From assembly GCA_038827615.1 (NCBI GenBank), contig JAWBNK010000001.1, positions 558,290-622,289 of the forward strand: 64,000 nucleotides of DNA, in the 5' to 3' direction. Shown here in pieces: positions 40,675-49,839 of this stretch. The translations under genes and the position numbers were made by a program. Every line of letters starts with the position of its first letter. Within the stretch, counting starts at the first letter, position 1. The DNA is from Thermosphaera sp. (GTDB taxonomy: Archaea > Thermoproteota > Thermoprotei_A > Sulfolobales > Desulfurococcaceae). Below the pieces are notes generated by a model. That model was not told the origin of the DNA. It searched no databases and worked only from the letters and a program-made list of their open reading frames with translations.

Positions 40675-42181
40675 GATCATTCTAACAACTGACAGAACTA
40701 TGATGAGTAATCACCATGGAAAGGAGTTCTTGGGCTTCATTACAACTGGTCCACCCATCGCAATGCCGGAGGCCCTGTGGATGTTCATATCTTCGCCGAA
40801 GGTTAAGGTGGATAGAGATGGACGCCCGCGTGAAGCACCGTATGGGATGAGAAAGATCGAAGCCATTCTTCAAGACCACGGGTTCAATGCAGCAATAATC
40901 GACCCAGATCACTTGAAAAAACATTTGAAGTCGATGAAGCTGTTGATGCTGAGCCATCACGATTATTTCGGGTATGGACCACCCAGTAGCGAGTGGTGGA
41001 GTCTAACCGGTAAAGAACCGTTGAACCGTAGAAGCTTTGAAAAACTAATGAACAAGCCGGAGATTAAACATGCAAAATCAAAAGGAGTTACTATCTTTGC
41101 AGGAGGGCCCGCAGCATGGCAATGGCTGTATGAAACGAAGAAAATATTTGAATGGGGTGTTGATACCATTGTTGATGGCGAGGCAGAAAGGATTATCGTT
41201 AGACTAGTTGAAAAAGCCTTAAACAACGAGCCCTTGCCAAAATACGTGTACGTAGGAGTTGATGATACTCCATCAACGGAAGAAATACCCGTTATAAAGG
41301 CTGCCAGCGTAAACGGACTGGTCGAGATAATGAGAGGATGCCCCAGAGGATGTAAATTCTGCAGCGTAACTCTTAAACCATTACGGTATATCCCGCTTGA
41401 AAAAATCCTAGCAGAAGTGAAAACGAATCTATCATATGGGATAAGAAGCACGATCCTGCACAGCGAGGATGTTCTTCTATACCATGCTGATGGCGTCAAG
41501 CCCCGTCCCGACCCAATAATCAAACTTCATAGCGAAGTATTGAAGCTAATAGGGGAAAAAGGCTCTCTCGCCTGGTCCCATGTCAGCCTCTCGGCTTTAA
41601 AATACGCCGAGGAAAATTACAGACTAATCACAAAATTAATGAATGAATACATCCTGAACGGGCACCGTAGGTTTTTAGGTGTGGAGGTTGGCATAGAAAC
41701 CGGATCCCCGAGGCTTGCTCGCGAGATTATGCGGGCCAAATCTCTCCCATATCAATTAGAAGAGTGGCCAAACATTGTGGAAGATGCTTTTAAGATAATG
41801 CATGAGAATTCGATAATACCAGCCGCCACGATCATTCTTGGTATGCCAGGAGAAACAAGCGATGATGTGATTAAAACGATTGAACTTCTGGATAGACTCA
41901 GGGGTTATAGGAGCATCATTGTTCCCATGTTCTTCGTCCCGATGGGTTCAATGAAGGAAAGAAGGTGGTTTATAAAGGATAATCTTAAGAAAGAACACGT
42001 TGATGCCCTCATCAGGATGTACGAGCATACTGTCTTCTGGGCTGAGGACATTATAAACAATTACTATCTCAAGAACCCTGCGTCCTACCCAGTGCGATTC
42101 TTGCTAAAATATTTCATCAGGTATGTTAAGAAACAAGTAAACAAATATATCAAAATCATTGAAGAGAATATAAGACAGTAG
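40664..42181 (+). CDS. Radical-SAM protein with B12-binding-like N-terminal domain (COG1032 type)
   Basis: A 505-residue radical-SAM enzyme. The N-terminal ~190 residues resemble a cobalamin-binding-like Rossmann domain (GPPIAMPEALW, YGMRKIEAIL, TIFAGGPAAWQW, DTIVDGEAERI), though the usual DxHxxG cobalamin ligand is not visible. The cluster loop is CPRGCKFC (~225), followed by LHSEDVLLY, GVEVGIETGSPRL and a TIILGMPGET segment. Tail helices are basic (FIRYVKKQVNKYIKII). Relatives modify RNA or small molecules; substrate unknown. It overlaps the preceding gene by 11 bases. Confidence 0.85.
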   Translation: MNYEIILTTDRTMMSNHHGKEFLGFITTGPPIAMPEALWMFISSPKVKVDRDGRPREAPYGMRKIEAILQDHGFNAAIIDPDHLKKHLKSMKLLMLSHHDYFGYGPPSSEWWSLTGKEPLNRRSFEKLMNKPEIKHAKSKGVTIFAGGPAAWQWLYETKKIFEWGVDTIVDGEAERIIVRLVEKALNNEPLPKYVYVGVDDTPSTEEIPVIKAASVNGLVEIMRGCPRGCKFCSVTLKPLRYIPLEKILAEVKTNLSYGIRSTILHSEDVLLYHADGVKPRPDPIIKLHSEVLKLIGEKGSLAWSHVSLSALKYAEENYRLITKLMNEYILNGHRRFLGVEVGIETGSPRLAREIMRAKSLPYQLEEWPNIVEDAFKIMHENSIIPAATIILGMPGETSDDVIKTIELLDRLRGYRSIIVPMFFVPMGSMKERRWFIKDNLKKEHVDALIRMYEHTVFWAEDIINNYYLKNPASYPVRFLLKYFIRYVKKQVNKYIKIIEENIRQ

Positions 42182-42240
42182 TTATTTTAAAGAATCATCA
42201 GTATAAGATAAGAACAAAACATTAAAACACGGGGAAAATA

Positions 42241-43752
42241 ATGAACACGTTTTACATTACAACACCCATATATTATCCGAACGGTCCCCCGCACATAGGA
42301 CATGCTTATACAACTGTATACGCTGACGTTTTAGCCAGATTTGCTAGATTGATTGAGAAAGACGTGTTTTTCCTTACCGGAAACGATGAACACGGGTTGA
42401 AAATTCAAAGATACGCTGAAAAAGTTGGAAAAACGCCAAAAGAAGTGGTTGATGAGATGGCGGTTGTGTATAGGGATTACTGGCTAAAGCTTAACATCTC
42501 ATACGACTACTTCATCCGGACTACTGATACAGTCCACGAGAGGGTTGTATCAGAGTGTTTCCAAAAACTTTACAAAAAAGGATATGTTTACAAGGATAAA
42601 TATGGTGGATTATATTGCGTGGAGTGTGAAAAATACTATACGCCTGGAGAATACCTGGAGATTGAAGGTAAGCCTTATTGCCCGATTCATAATAAGCCTT
42701 TAGAGTTCTTAGAAGAGGAGACCTATTACTTCAAGCTCAGCGATTTTAAGGATTATTTACTCCACGTATTAAAGAACAATGAAATAGTTTACCCGCCCGA
42801 GTACTCGGTGGAAGTTGCATCGCGAATCGAGAGAGAGGGGCTAAGAGACCTCTCAATAGCTAGACCCGTCGAGAGAGTTTCCTGGGGGATTAGGGTTCCA
42901 TTCGACCCTAACTACGTTATATATGTCTGGTTTGACGCCCTCCTCAATTATATAACGGGATCAGGATACCTGCAGGAACCCGCAAGGTTTGAAAAGTATT
43001 GGGGTAGCGTTCACCACGTGGTGGGAAAGGACATTCTATGGTTTCACACAGCAGTGTGGTTTTCTATTTTGAAGGCGTTGGACCTACCATTGCCTCGCAG
43101 AGTGCTCGTTCACGCCTTCCTCGTAAATAAAGGCTTGAAGATAGGGAAAAGTGCTGGAAATGTTATTTCCATAGACGACCTACTCGTGAGATATAATGGA
43201 TCAGATGGTGTGAGATATGTACTCTCTCGCGTATTCAATATGAACAAAGACAGCGAGGTATCGTTTGAACTAATGGACTCCATATACAATGACGAACTGG
43301 CCGACACCTATGGAAACCTTGTCAGAAGGGTCGGAGCCTTAGCCTTGAAAAAGTTGAGGGGCAAGATTTATCGTAGAGAAATAGATAAGAAACTATCGGA
43401 GTTAATTACCGTTAAAATAAGCAATTACCTGGAGAAGATGGAAGCATACGACGTCTCAGGTGCCATTGTTCAAATAATGGATCTACTGAGAGAGGGCAAC
43501 GCCTACGTCAATGAAGTGAAACCCTGGGAAAAAGAAGACCCAAGCAAGGAACTTTATGGTCTATTAGAATTAATTCGAGCATCAACGATAGCATTAAGTC
43601 CTTTCATTCCCAACTCGGCAGTAAAAGTCGCCGAAAACTTCGGGTTTAAAATTGAAAACCCTGCAAAGCTACAACTAGGTAGCCTTGAAAGATACAGCAT
43701 TAGGGATGCCCCAATACTATTTAAAAAAGTGCTACCGCAACAAGCAACATAG
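42241..43752 (+). CDS. metG: Methionyl-tRNA synthetase, bacterial MetRS1-type
   Basis: A 503-residue class I synthetase. Seen: TPIYYPNGPPHIGHAYTT (HIGH), a single zinc knuckle YCVECEKYY...YCPIHN, catalytic FDALLNYITG, KMSKS-equivalent KIGKSAGNVIS (~300) and a C-terminal anticodon-binding helical domain (NAYVNEVKPWEKE). The sequence follows the bacterial/organellar form rather than the archaeal form, whose signature is FxKMSKSRGN; so horizontal origin is likely. No C-terminal tRNA-binding (Arc1p-like) domain. Start ATG after GGGGAAAATA. ROK kinase follows 12 bases later. It may be the main MetRS or an extra copy; only a whole-genome check can tell. Confidence 0.93.
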   Translation: MNTFYITTPIYYPNGPPHIGHAYTTVYADVLARFARLIEKDVFFLTGNDEHGLKIQRYAEKVGKTPKEVVDEMAVVYRDYWLKLNISYDYFIRTTDTVHERVVSECFQKLYKKGYVYKDKYGGLYCVECEKYYTPGEYLEIEGKPYCPIHNKPLEFLEEETYYFKLSDFKDYLLHVLKNNEIVYPPEYSVEVASRIEREGLRDLSIARPVERVSWGIRVPFDPNYVIYVWFDALLNYITGSGYLQEPARFEKYWGSVHHVVGKDILWFHTAVWFSILKALDLPLPRRVLVHAFLVNKGLKIGKSAGNVISIDDLLVRYNGSDGVRYVLSRVFNMNKDSEVSFELMDSIYNDELADTYGNLVRRVGALALKKLRGKIYRREIDKKLSELITVKISNYLEKMEAYDVSGAIVQIMDLLREGNAYVNEVKPWEKEDPSKELYGLLELIRASTIALSPFIPNSAVKVAENFGFKIENPAKLQLGSLERYSIRDAPILFKKVLPQQAT

Positions 43753-43764
43753 GATTGGAAACCT

Positions 43765-44739
43765 ATGGAGACAGGACTTTACATAGCCGTAGATCTAGGG
43801 GCCTCTAAAACTAGAATCGCACTGTGTTCGAGGGACTCTATTATCGAGAAAATAGTCGAACCCACACCTAGGAGCGGCGATGAGAATACAATAGCAGAGT
43901 TTATTTGGAAAAAAGTCAATCATCGCTTCGAAACCTATCTGAACAAAGTTAAAGCCATAGGAGTAGCCACAATAGGCCCTCTGAACATTGAAAAAGGAAG
44001 AGTCGTAAACACTCCCAACCTCCCTTTTAAGGAAATAAATCTCTTGGAGCCTCTAACAGAATTCTCGGGACGCCAAGTATTCGTTGCAAACGATGCAGTT
44101 GCTGCTGCCTGGGGCGAAAAACACTATGGTTTAGGGAGGGGTTTTAAAAATATAATATATTTAACACTGAGCACGGGTGTTGGAGCGGGTGTTATCGTGG
44201 ATGATCATTTATTGATCGGTAAGAACGGTAACGCTCATGAAATCGGTCATATTATTGTTGATTTCGACTCTGAGCTTGAATGCGGATGTGGCGGAAAAGG
44301 GCACTGGGAGGCCTACGCAGGCGGCAAAAACCTTCCTAGAGTTGCATTATGGGTTTCCTCAAAATACAAAATCAGATCCACCCTTTATGAATATTTAACT
44401 AAAAACCCTGAAGCCTCTGCTAAGGAAATATTTCAATATTATAAGGAGGGAGACCCGCTAGCCATTCATGTTGTGAACTTATTTGTAAAAGCATCGAGGG
44501 CAGGTATCGCATCTATTATTAATTCATACGATCCTGAGATTCTAATTCTCGGAGGAGGGATTATCTTGAATAATAGAGACATTTTAATAGAAAAACTCTT
44601 AGATAACCTCCACGCTGACCTTGTCACAGCAATGCCCATTGTGAAAATCACTGGGTTTGGAGATGATGTCGGATTATATGGAGCGCTGGCGCTTGCAACT
44701 CACCCACCAGAGGAGCTCTTAAAGGTTCAACATCTCTAG
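43765..44739 (+). CDS. ROK-family sugar kinase (hexokinase-like)
   Basis: A 324-residue ROK kinase, which phosphorylates sugars such as glucose with ATP (or ADP in some archaea). Seen: N-terminal phosphate loop VDLGASKTRIAL, FVANDAVAAAWGE with catalytic Asp (~110), the ROK zinc motif HEIGHIIVD...CGCGGKGHWEAYAGG (~150-185), and ILILGGGIIL near the end. Length and motifs match archaeal hexokinases. It follows MetRS by 12 bases; the two could share a transcript. Its end overlaps a convergent gene by four bases. Confidence 0.93.
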   Translation: METGLYIAVDLGASKTRIALCSRDSIIEKIVEPTPRSGDENTIAEFIWKKVNHRFETYLNKVKAIGVATIGPLNIEKGRVVNTPNLPFKEINLLEPLTEFSGRQVFVANDAVAAAWGEKHYGLGRGFKNIIYLTLSTGVGAGVIVDDHLLIGKNGNAHEIGHIIVDFDSELECGCGGKGHWEAYAGGKNLPRVALWVSSKYKIRSTLYEYLTKNPEASAKEIFQYYKEGDPLAIHVVNLFVKASRAGIASIINSYDPEILILGGGIILNNRDILIEKLLDNLHADLVTAMPIVKITGFGDDVGLYGALALATHPPEELLKVQHL

Positions 44740-46058
44740 CCTAAAATTTTTATTGATAGAGCCTCTACTACAGCCGCCAAGCCGAGTGTCAACAGTCCCA
44801 CGATGATAAGCCTTAAGGCCCTAGACGTTTTTAACTCGAAAGCTGAAGTCACGAAAAAAGAATATGCAAGTAGCTCTAAAATAGCGTGCGGCATGATGTA
44901 AATTAGAAGCGGGGTGTAATCGCCGATGGCTAACCTCTCCGGTATAATTGCCCCTATCAATACCCCCGCATTGCCAACGCCCATAGTCATCGGAATTGTT
45001 CCAATGAAGGGGACAATAGATGCCAAGGCTATTCCTGCATTGTTGAAAAATATTCTCATTGAAAGCTCATGAATTGTTGCATTCCTAAGGGTTTCCGCAC
45101 TCTCCATAAACCCTTCGAAAATGGCTCCATATATCCTGTAGCCGAGTATACCTATAAATGTTGAAAAAATTATCAAAAAGTAAATTATCAGGAAGTTCAT
45201 TAATAAGAGCCGTCTGCGGCTGAGGGACCTTAACCTGTAGTTCAAAAAACTCCATAAGAGCCCCACCCCGTAGTACATTATGAAAATAGATGGAATACCC
45301 AGGTAACCAAGAACCCCATGCATGGCTCCAAAAACAATTAATGTCCCCAGGAAAAACGCTATTGGCCTCGAAACCTCCACTCGGGTCTGCTCGGTTTTAG
45401 GTGTTGAGGGCGGATTCGGGTGAGAAGAATGTATCAATTCAATATGTGCATTGAAACTTTTAACAACCCTAAAGGATTGATAGATTAAATACATTCCCAG
45501 CGTGAAGAACGTCAAAGCAACATCGATTAACAATCGCTCACCATAGTAATAAGGGGAGACCCTTTGTTTCAATAAGACCTCTTCCTCGTCTATCATGTGG
45601 TCTCTCAGAGTCTTCTCAACGAGGCTCAAAATCACTGGATACGCAAGTCCCATTGTCATAAGGGATAAGATAAGCCCTGTAGCCGGGGAAGGAAGTTTGT
45701 TCTTCGAAAGCCTATTTTTTAAATAATATAACCCCGCTACAAAGGAGTTGCCTCCTACAAAATAATATGTGGCGACTCCACTGATGTATAAATGATTAAG
45801 CACCCTATCGAGAAGAATATAAGAGCTTATGCCCGAAGCAAGCATTGCCCCTATCATAAATGAGGAAACAGAAGACGCAGTAATCAAACCAATATTGAGG
45901 GACGTTATCTCGAGAATACTCATCAATGCCGTAAGCAAGAATCCTGTTATAAAAATGCCCGGGAAAAGGTGAACATAAACATTAATTGGTTCGAAGGTAA
46001 ACGTCTTGACCAGCGCCTCTAAATCTCCTCCTGTCTGCTGGGGAACATTTTCGGACAT
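44736..46058 (-). CDS. Membrane protein with SpoIIM-like (DUF95) C-terminal half
   Basis: A 440-residue integral membrane protein with about nine to ten hydrophobic segments. The last ~170 residues resemble SpoIIM/DUF95: a five-helix module with NNAGIALASIVPFIG, GNAGVLIGAI and PHAILELLAYSFF. The first half contains LLIDVALTFFTLGMYLIYQSFRVV, reminiscent of DUF4234, and a hydrophilic loop (~210-230) with Pro/Ser. SpoIIM-like proteins partner peptidoglycan hydrolases in bacteria and RDD-type proteins elsewhere; in archaea the role is unknown. ATG follows GGTG-AGATA. Divergent from the asparaginase gene. Confidence 0.75.
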   Translation of the reverse strand: MSENVPQQTGGDLEALVKTFTFEPINVYVHLFPGIFITGFLLTALMSILEITSLNIGLITASSVSSFMIGAMLASGISSYILLDRVLNHLYISGVATYYFVGGNSFVAGLYYLKNRLSKNKLPSPATGLILSLMTMGLAYPVILSLVEKTLRDHMIDEEEVLLKQRVSPYYYGERLLIDVALTFFTLGMYLIYQSFRVVKSFNAHIELIHSSHPNPPSTPKTEQTRVEVSRPIAFFLGTLIVFGAMHGVLGYLGIPSIFIMYYGVGLLWSFLNYRLRSLSRRRLLLMNFLIIYFLIIFSTFIGILGYRIYGAIFEGFMESAETLRNATIHELSMRIFFNNAGIALASIVPFIGTIPMTMGVGNAGVLIGAIIPERLAIGDYTPLLIYIMPHAILELLAYSFFVTSAFELKTSRALRLIIVGLLTLGLAAVVEALSIKILG

Positions 46059-46115
46059 TATCTCACCTACTTTTAAAGTAAAGATAGTTTAATATTAAAG
46101 CTTGGTGAAGCATAG

Positions 46116-47087
46116 ATGGTTAGAGCCCTAATCCTTCACGGGGGAGCTGGGTCTTGGAGAGACTCAAGGATACGTGAGAAAGCAATTGAAGCGGTCAGGC
46201 ATTGTGTAGAAATGGGTTGGGAGAGATTAAAAAACACTAATAATAGCTTAGAAGCAGTCGTCTCCTCGGTTTCCTGCATGGAGGACTCGGGCTACCTCAA
46301 CGCCGGCGTGGGGTCGGTCCTAGATCTCAACGGAGGTAGGAGTCTTGATGCTGGGATAATGAGTTCCACGGGTATTTTAGGAGCAGTTGCAGGGGTTAAG
46401 AAAATCAGGAACCCTGTTAAATTAGCATTATTCATCGCTCAGGAGACACCGCATGTCTTAATGGTTGGGGATGATGCAGATAAATATGGCTTGCTTAAAA
46501 ACCTTCCTCTCCTGCCACCCCCACCCCTTCATGTCTATGAAAGATACCTGGAGGGTTTGAAGAAAATCCTAGCAAATGAAGCGAAAACCGAATATGGTTT
46601 TCAAATAATAAGGTTTCTAGAGAAAAATCTCTCCTTTAAGGATTCGCTCATTAAGGTCGTCGGAGATACCGTTGGGGCTGTGGCCATAGACGATAATAAT
46701 GTCCTCTCGGCAGCGACAAGCACGGGAGGCGTCTCTTTTAAACTACCGGGAAGAGTCGGGGATTCCCCAATACCGGGAGCAGGCTTCTATGCGTCTAACA
46801 ACATCGCATGTAGCGCCACCGGCATCGGGGAATATATCATCAGGTCGATGCCGTGTTTGCTCGCCGACCTCTACTATCCTAATTACAACGATCCATGGAA
46901 AACTGCAGAGCATGTGTTGAGAAGAGCAACTGAACTGGTTGGAAAGGATACAATGGGTTTCATCATGGTAGATCGCAATGGCAGGATAGCATATGCTTAC
47001 AATACTGAGGCCATGTTAGTTGGATATGTTAACGAGGCCAATGAGATAGTGATAGAAACAGAGCCCTCTCTGCCTTTTAGAATCTGA
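46116..47087 (+). CDS. Plant-type L-asparaginase/isoaspartyl peptidase (Ntn hydrolase)
   Basis: A 323-residue precursor that would self-cleave at Thr of GDTVGAVAID (~184) to form alpha and beta subunits with Thr as nucleophile. Other family marks: LHGGAGSW at the N-terminus, LNAGVGSVLDLNG, SLDAGIM, STGGVSFKLPGRVGDSPIPGAG and CSATGIGEYIIR. Such enzymes hydrolyse isoaspartyl peptides or asparagine, relieving protein damage at high temperature. It begins a run of same-strand genes. ATG start with GGTG-AAGCATAG before it. Confidence 0.94.
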   Translation: MVRALILHGGAGSWRDSRIREKAIEAVRHCVEMGWERLKNTNNSLEAVVSSVSCMEDSGYLNAGVGSVLDLNGGRSLDAGIMSSTGILGAVAGVKKIRNPVKLALFIAQETPHVLMVGDDADKYGLLKNLPLLPPPPLHVYERYLEGLKKILANEAKTEYGFQIIRFLEKNLSFKDSLIKVVGDTVGAVAIDDNNVLSAATSTGGVSFKLPGRVGDSPIPGAGFYASNNIACSATGIGEYIIRSMPCLLADLYYPNYNDPWKTAEHVLRRATELVGKDTMGFIMVDRNGRIAYAYNTEAMLVGYVNEANEIVIETEPSLPFRI

Positions 47088-47101
47088 CATGGTGCTTGGT
47101 T

Positions 47102-47671
47102 TTGAAATATACTCTAATTTTCGATGTCGATGGTACCATCATCCCTTTGTTGGTTGACTTTGATTCTCTACGAGAAAAGATAAAGAGGTTCTTGGGTGTT
47201 AAAGAAGAATTAAAGCCGCTTGGCCTCTCGCTGGAGAAACTCCAGCTCGACTCTGCGCTAAAAGCTCGAGCTTGGGAACTAATTGAAGAAGAAGAAATAG
47301 ACTCGATTGAGAGGTTGAGAGAGGAGGATTACAAGGGAAATGTTGACCTGATCTGTGATCTTCACAACTCTGGATTTAGCATAGTACTGGTGACAAATAG
47401 ATCCCAGCGTAGCTTAGAGCTATTACTAAGGAAAACGGGGTTAAACAGGTGTGTTGACTTAACAATTACCAGGGAGTTCAGCCTCGATAGACGGAGGCAG
47501 CTGGAGAGTGCGCTCAAAACTGTAAATGGGATTTGCCTAGGGTTCTTCGGTGACACCATATACGATGAGACAGCGGCGCGAGAACTTGGGCTACGTTTTA
47601 GAAGAGTGAATTCGTATAAGGATTTGTCAGTGCATGTTAGGGAAATTCTCAATACTTACGGCAATTCATAA
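47102..47671 (+). CDS. HAD-superfamily phosphatase
   Basis: A 189-residue HAD hydrolase: motif I FDVDGTIIP (nucleophile Asp near residue 7), motif II VLVTNRSQRS (~95), Lys region and motif IV FFGDTIYDETAARELG (~150-156). Helical cap of ~75 residues. Substrate unknown; it probably cleaves a small phosphomonoester in the cytosol. TTG 47102 is preferred to TTG 47096 because GGTG lies seven bases before it. It follows the asparaginase by 14 bases, so it is likely cotranscribed. Confidence 0.85.
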   Translation: MKYTLIFDVDGTIIPLLVDFDSLREKIKRFLGVKEELKPLGLSLEKLQLDSALKARAWELIEEEEIDSIERLREEDYKGNVDLICDLHNSGFSIVLVTNRSQRSLELLLRKTGLNRCVDLTITREFSLDRRRQLESALKTVNGICLGFFGDTIYDETAARELGLRFRRVNSYKDLSVHVREILNTYGNS

Positions 47672-47725
47672 AGTTCATTTAAATACAGATTCTCGCCTTA
47701 TCAAATTAAACGGGGAGAATTAGTC

Positions 47726-48283
47726 ATGGTTACGTTGTTGGAGCTGTTCTTGGAATTCCTTAAAATAGGTGCTATAATGTTTGGAGGAGGCTATGGTGGA
47801 ATATCATTAATGTACAAGGAACTCGTAGAGTTGAAAGGGTGGATTCGAGAACAAGAGTTTGTCGAGATTCTAGGAGTTGCAGAGAGCACGCCGGGTCCCA
47901 TAGCAATCAACTCTGCAACATGGATCGGGTTTAAACTGGGCGGTATACCTGGCTCCATACTGGCAACATTGGGTGTTGTTACAGTCCCCTATCTTGTGAT
48001 AATATCTATCGTTCTAGCTCTCCATCCATATATGGACCATGAAATTATCAGAACAGCTTTCAGAGGTATAAACGCGGCTGTGGTGGCATTGATTCTCTAC
48101 GCGCTTATAAATGTTGCTAGAGCTACTTTGATCGACAAGACCTCGGGGTTTGTAGATTATGTTTCCCTAGGCATATTCTTGCTTGCGTTTGTGATCCTGT
48201 ATTTCCTTAGGCAACACCCAATAGTCTCTATAGTGGTTTCAGCAACTATTAGCTTAGTTTTAAAATTTCTACTAGGTATATAG
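47726..48283 (+). CDS. chrA: Chromate-transporter-family (CHR) single-domain membrane protein
   Basis: A 185-residue protein with about six hydrophobic segments and the CHR domain signature FGGGYGGISLM, ESTPGPIAINSATWIG and GSILATLG. Long-chain ChrA has two such domains; short-chain forms usually come as adjacent pairs. Here a single short gene is present with no second copy next door, which is unusual; it may work as a homodimer. Chromate efflux is the founding activity, but other anions are possible. Start ATG after GGGGAGAATTAGTC. Confidence 0.85.
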   Translation: MVTLLELFLEFLKIGAIMFGGGYGGISLMYKELVELKGWIREQEFVEILGVAESTPGPIAINSATWIGFKLGGIPGSILATLGVVTVPYLVIISIVLALHPYMDHEIIRTAFRGINAAVVALILYALINVARATLIDKTSGFVDYVSLGIFLLAFVILYFLRQHPIVSIVVSATISLVLKFLLGI

Positions 48284-48399
48284 AAGGTCTTCGTTTCTTT
48301 CTTTATGTTAAGAAATAAATTTTCTCAAGGTGCTTGTGAGCTACTCATCAATGCGTTTTTATACTTTGTTAAATCATATATATAGAGCGGAGAGCTAGA

Positions 48400-49839
48400 A
48401 TGTTGGATGAATCTCTTCTACACGCCAGCATAGAATATGCTAAAAGTCTAGGAGCAGAATATGCTGAAACAAGGTATCAAAAAGATTATGGATTTCAATT
48501 GAGTATGCGCAACGGGAAAATCTTAGGTGCAGGATCCTACAGGAAAGTAGGAGTGGGGATTAGGGTATTAATAGGCGGATCATTGGGATTCGCCGCAACA
48601 AACATATTGGATAGAGAAAACATTCTACAGGCTGTTGAGAGGGCTGTTTCAAGGGCTAAGTCCTCGAGCGTTTTACGTAGGAAACCAATAAAGTTTTCTC
48701 AAGAGAGAGTTGGTAGGGCTACTTACGAGGTAGTTACCAAGAAGGACCCAAATCAGATTCAGTTGGAGAGTATTATCGAAATGGGGGCATCGTTATATAG
48801 TACTTTACTTGAAGTGATTAATAAAGTGAAAATCCCAGTGTCAACCTTCAGTTTTGAAACACATCTTCAAGAAAAATTCATAGCTACAAGTGAAGGAGCG
48901 CTCGTTCGATCAATGATACCCAGAATATATCTTGACTCTAACAACGTTTTGTACCACCCGGAAAAGGGTACATTGCAACGAATGATCAGTTTTGCCGCAT
49001 CCGGAGGGCTAGAGCTGATAGACGAGTGGAATCCTGTTGAGAAAATCATAGATGAGGTGAAAAGGCTTGAAAACGTACTAGTGAATGGAAAAGCCCCTCC
49101 TAAAGAAAAGGTAGATGTAGTCGTAGGTTCCGAGATAGTGGGTCTTCTGGTCCACGAGTCGGCCGGCCACCCAATGGAGGCTGATAGAATATTAGGGAGG
49201 GAAGCCGCCCAGGCAGGAGAATCTTACGTCAAACCTGAATTCATCGGTAGTTTCAGAGTTGGAAACGAGTATGCCACCGTTATCGAGGATCCAACTATCC
49301 CAGGAAGTAATGGTTTCTACTTATATGATGATGAAGGAGTCCCAGCTAGAGCTAGATACTTATATAGAGAAGGGTTAGTCAATGAGCCACTACATAATAG
49401 GCACACGGCCTACTTGTTCGGCACGAACAGTAACGGGGCGGCTAGGGCTATGGATTTCGCATCAGAACCCATTATTAGAATGAGCAATACGTACCTTAAA
49501 CCAGGAGACATGGAGTTCGATGAACTAATAGAGGATATCGAGCTTGGTGTTTACATGAAATCCTATATGGAGTGGAACATTGACGACGTTAGATGGAATC
49601 AGAGATACGTTGGATTGGAGGCCTACATTATCAGGAATGGTGAGCTCGCGGAACCTGTGAGAGACCCAATCTTAGAGATAACTACTCAAGGATTTTATAG
49701 CAATATAGTGGCTGTTGACAAAAATCTAGCATTTTATCCGGGAACCTGCGGCAAGGGAGAGCCTTCTCAAGGCGTACCCGTGTGGTTTGGCGGTCCAAAT
49801 GTTAGATTGAAGAAAATCGTGCTTGGGGTGAGGGCCTAG
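48400..49839 (+). CDS. tldD: TldD-type metalloprotease subunit
   Basis: A 479-residue subunit of the TldD/TldE peptidase. The zinc motif HESAGH (in LVHESAGHPMEADRILG, ~255-260) fits HExxxH. Other marks: GSNGFYLYDDEGV, HNRHTAYL and the C-terminal FYPGTCGKGEPSQGVPVWFGG. With its partner it trims unstructured peptides threaded into the heterodimer; in bacteria it matures microcins and CcdA. It is followed immediately by the tldE gene, whose start overlaps its last base. Start ATG after GGAGAGCTAGA; TATA-like sequence near 48370. Confidence 0.93.
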   Translation: MLDESLLHASIEYAKSLGAEYAETRYQKDYGFQLSMRNGKILGAGSYRKVGVGIRVLIGGSLGFAATNILDRENILQAVERAVSRAKSSSVLRRKPIKFSQERVGRATYEVVTKKDPNQIQLESIIEMGASLYSTLLEVINKVKIPVSTFSFETHLQEKFIATSEGALVRSMIPRIYLDSNNVLYHPEKGTLQRMISFAASGGLELIDEWNPVEKIIDEVKRLENVLVNGKAPPKEKVDVVVGSEIVGLLVHESAGHPMEADRILGREAAQAGESYVKPEFIGSFRVGNEYATVIEDPTIPGSNGFYLYDDEGVPARARYLYREGLVNEPLHNRHTAYLFGTNSNGAARAMDFASEPIIRMSNTYLKPGDMEFDELIEDIELGVYMKSYMEWNIDDVRWNQRYVGLEAYIIRNGELAEPVRDPILEITTQGFYSNIVAVDKNLAFYPGTCGKGEPSQGVPVWFGGPNVRLKKIVLGVRA

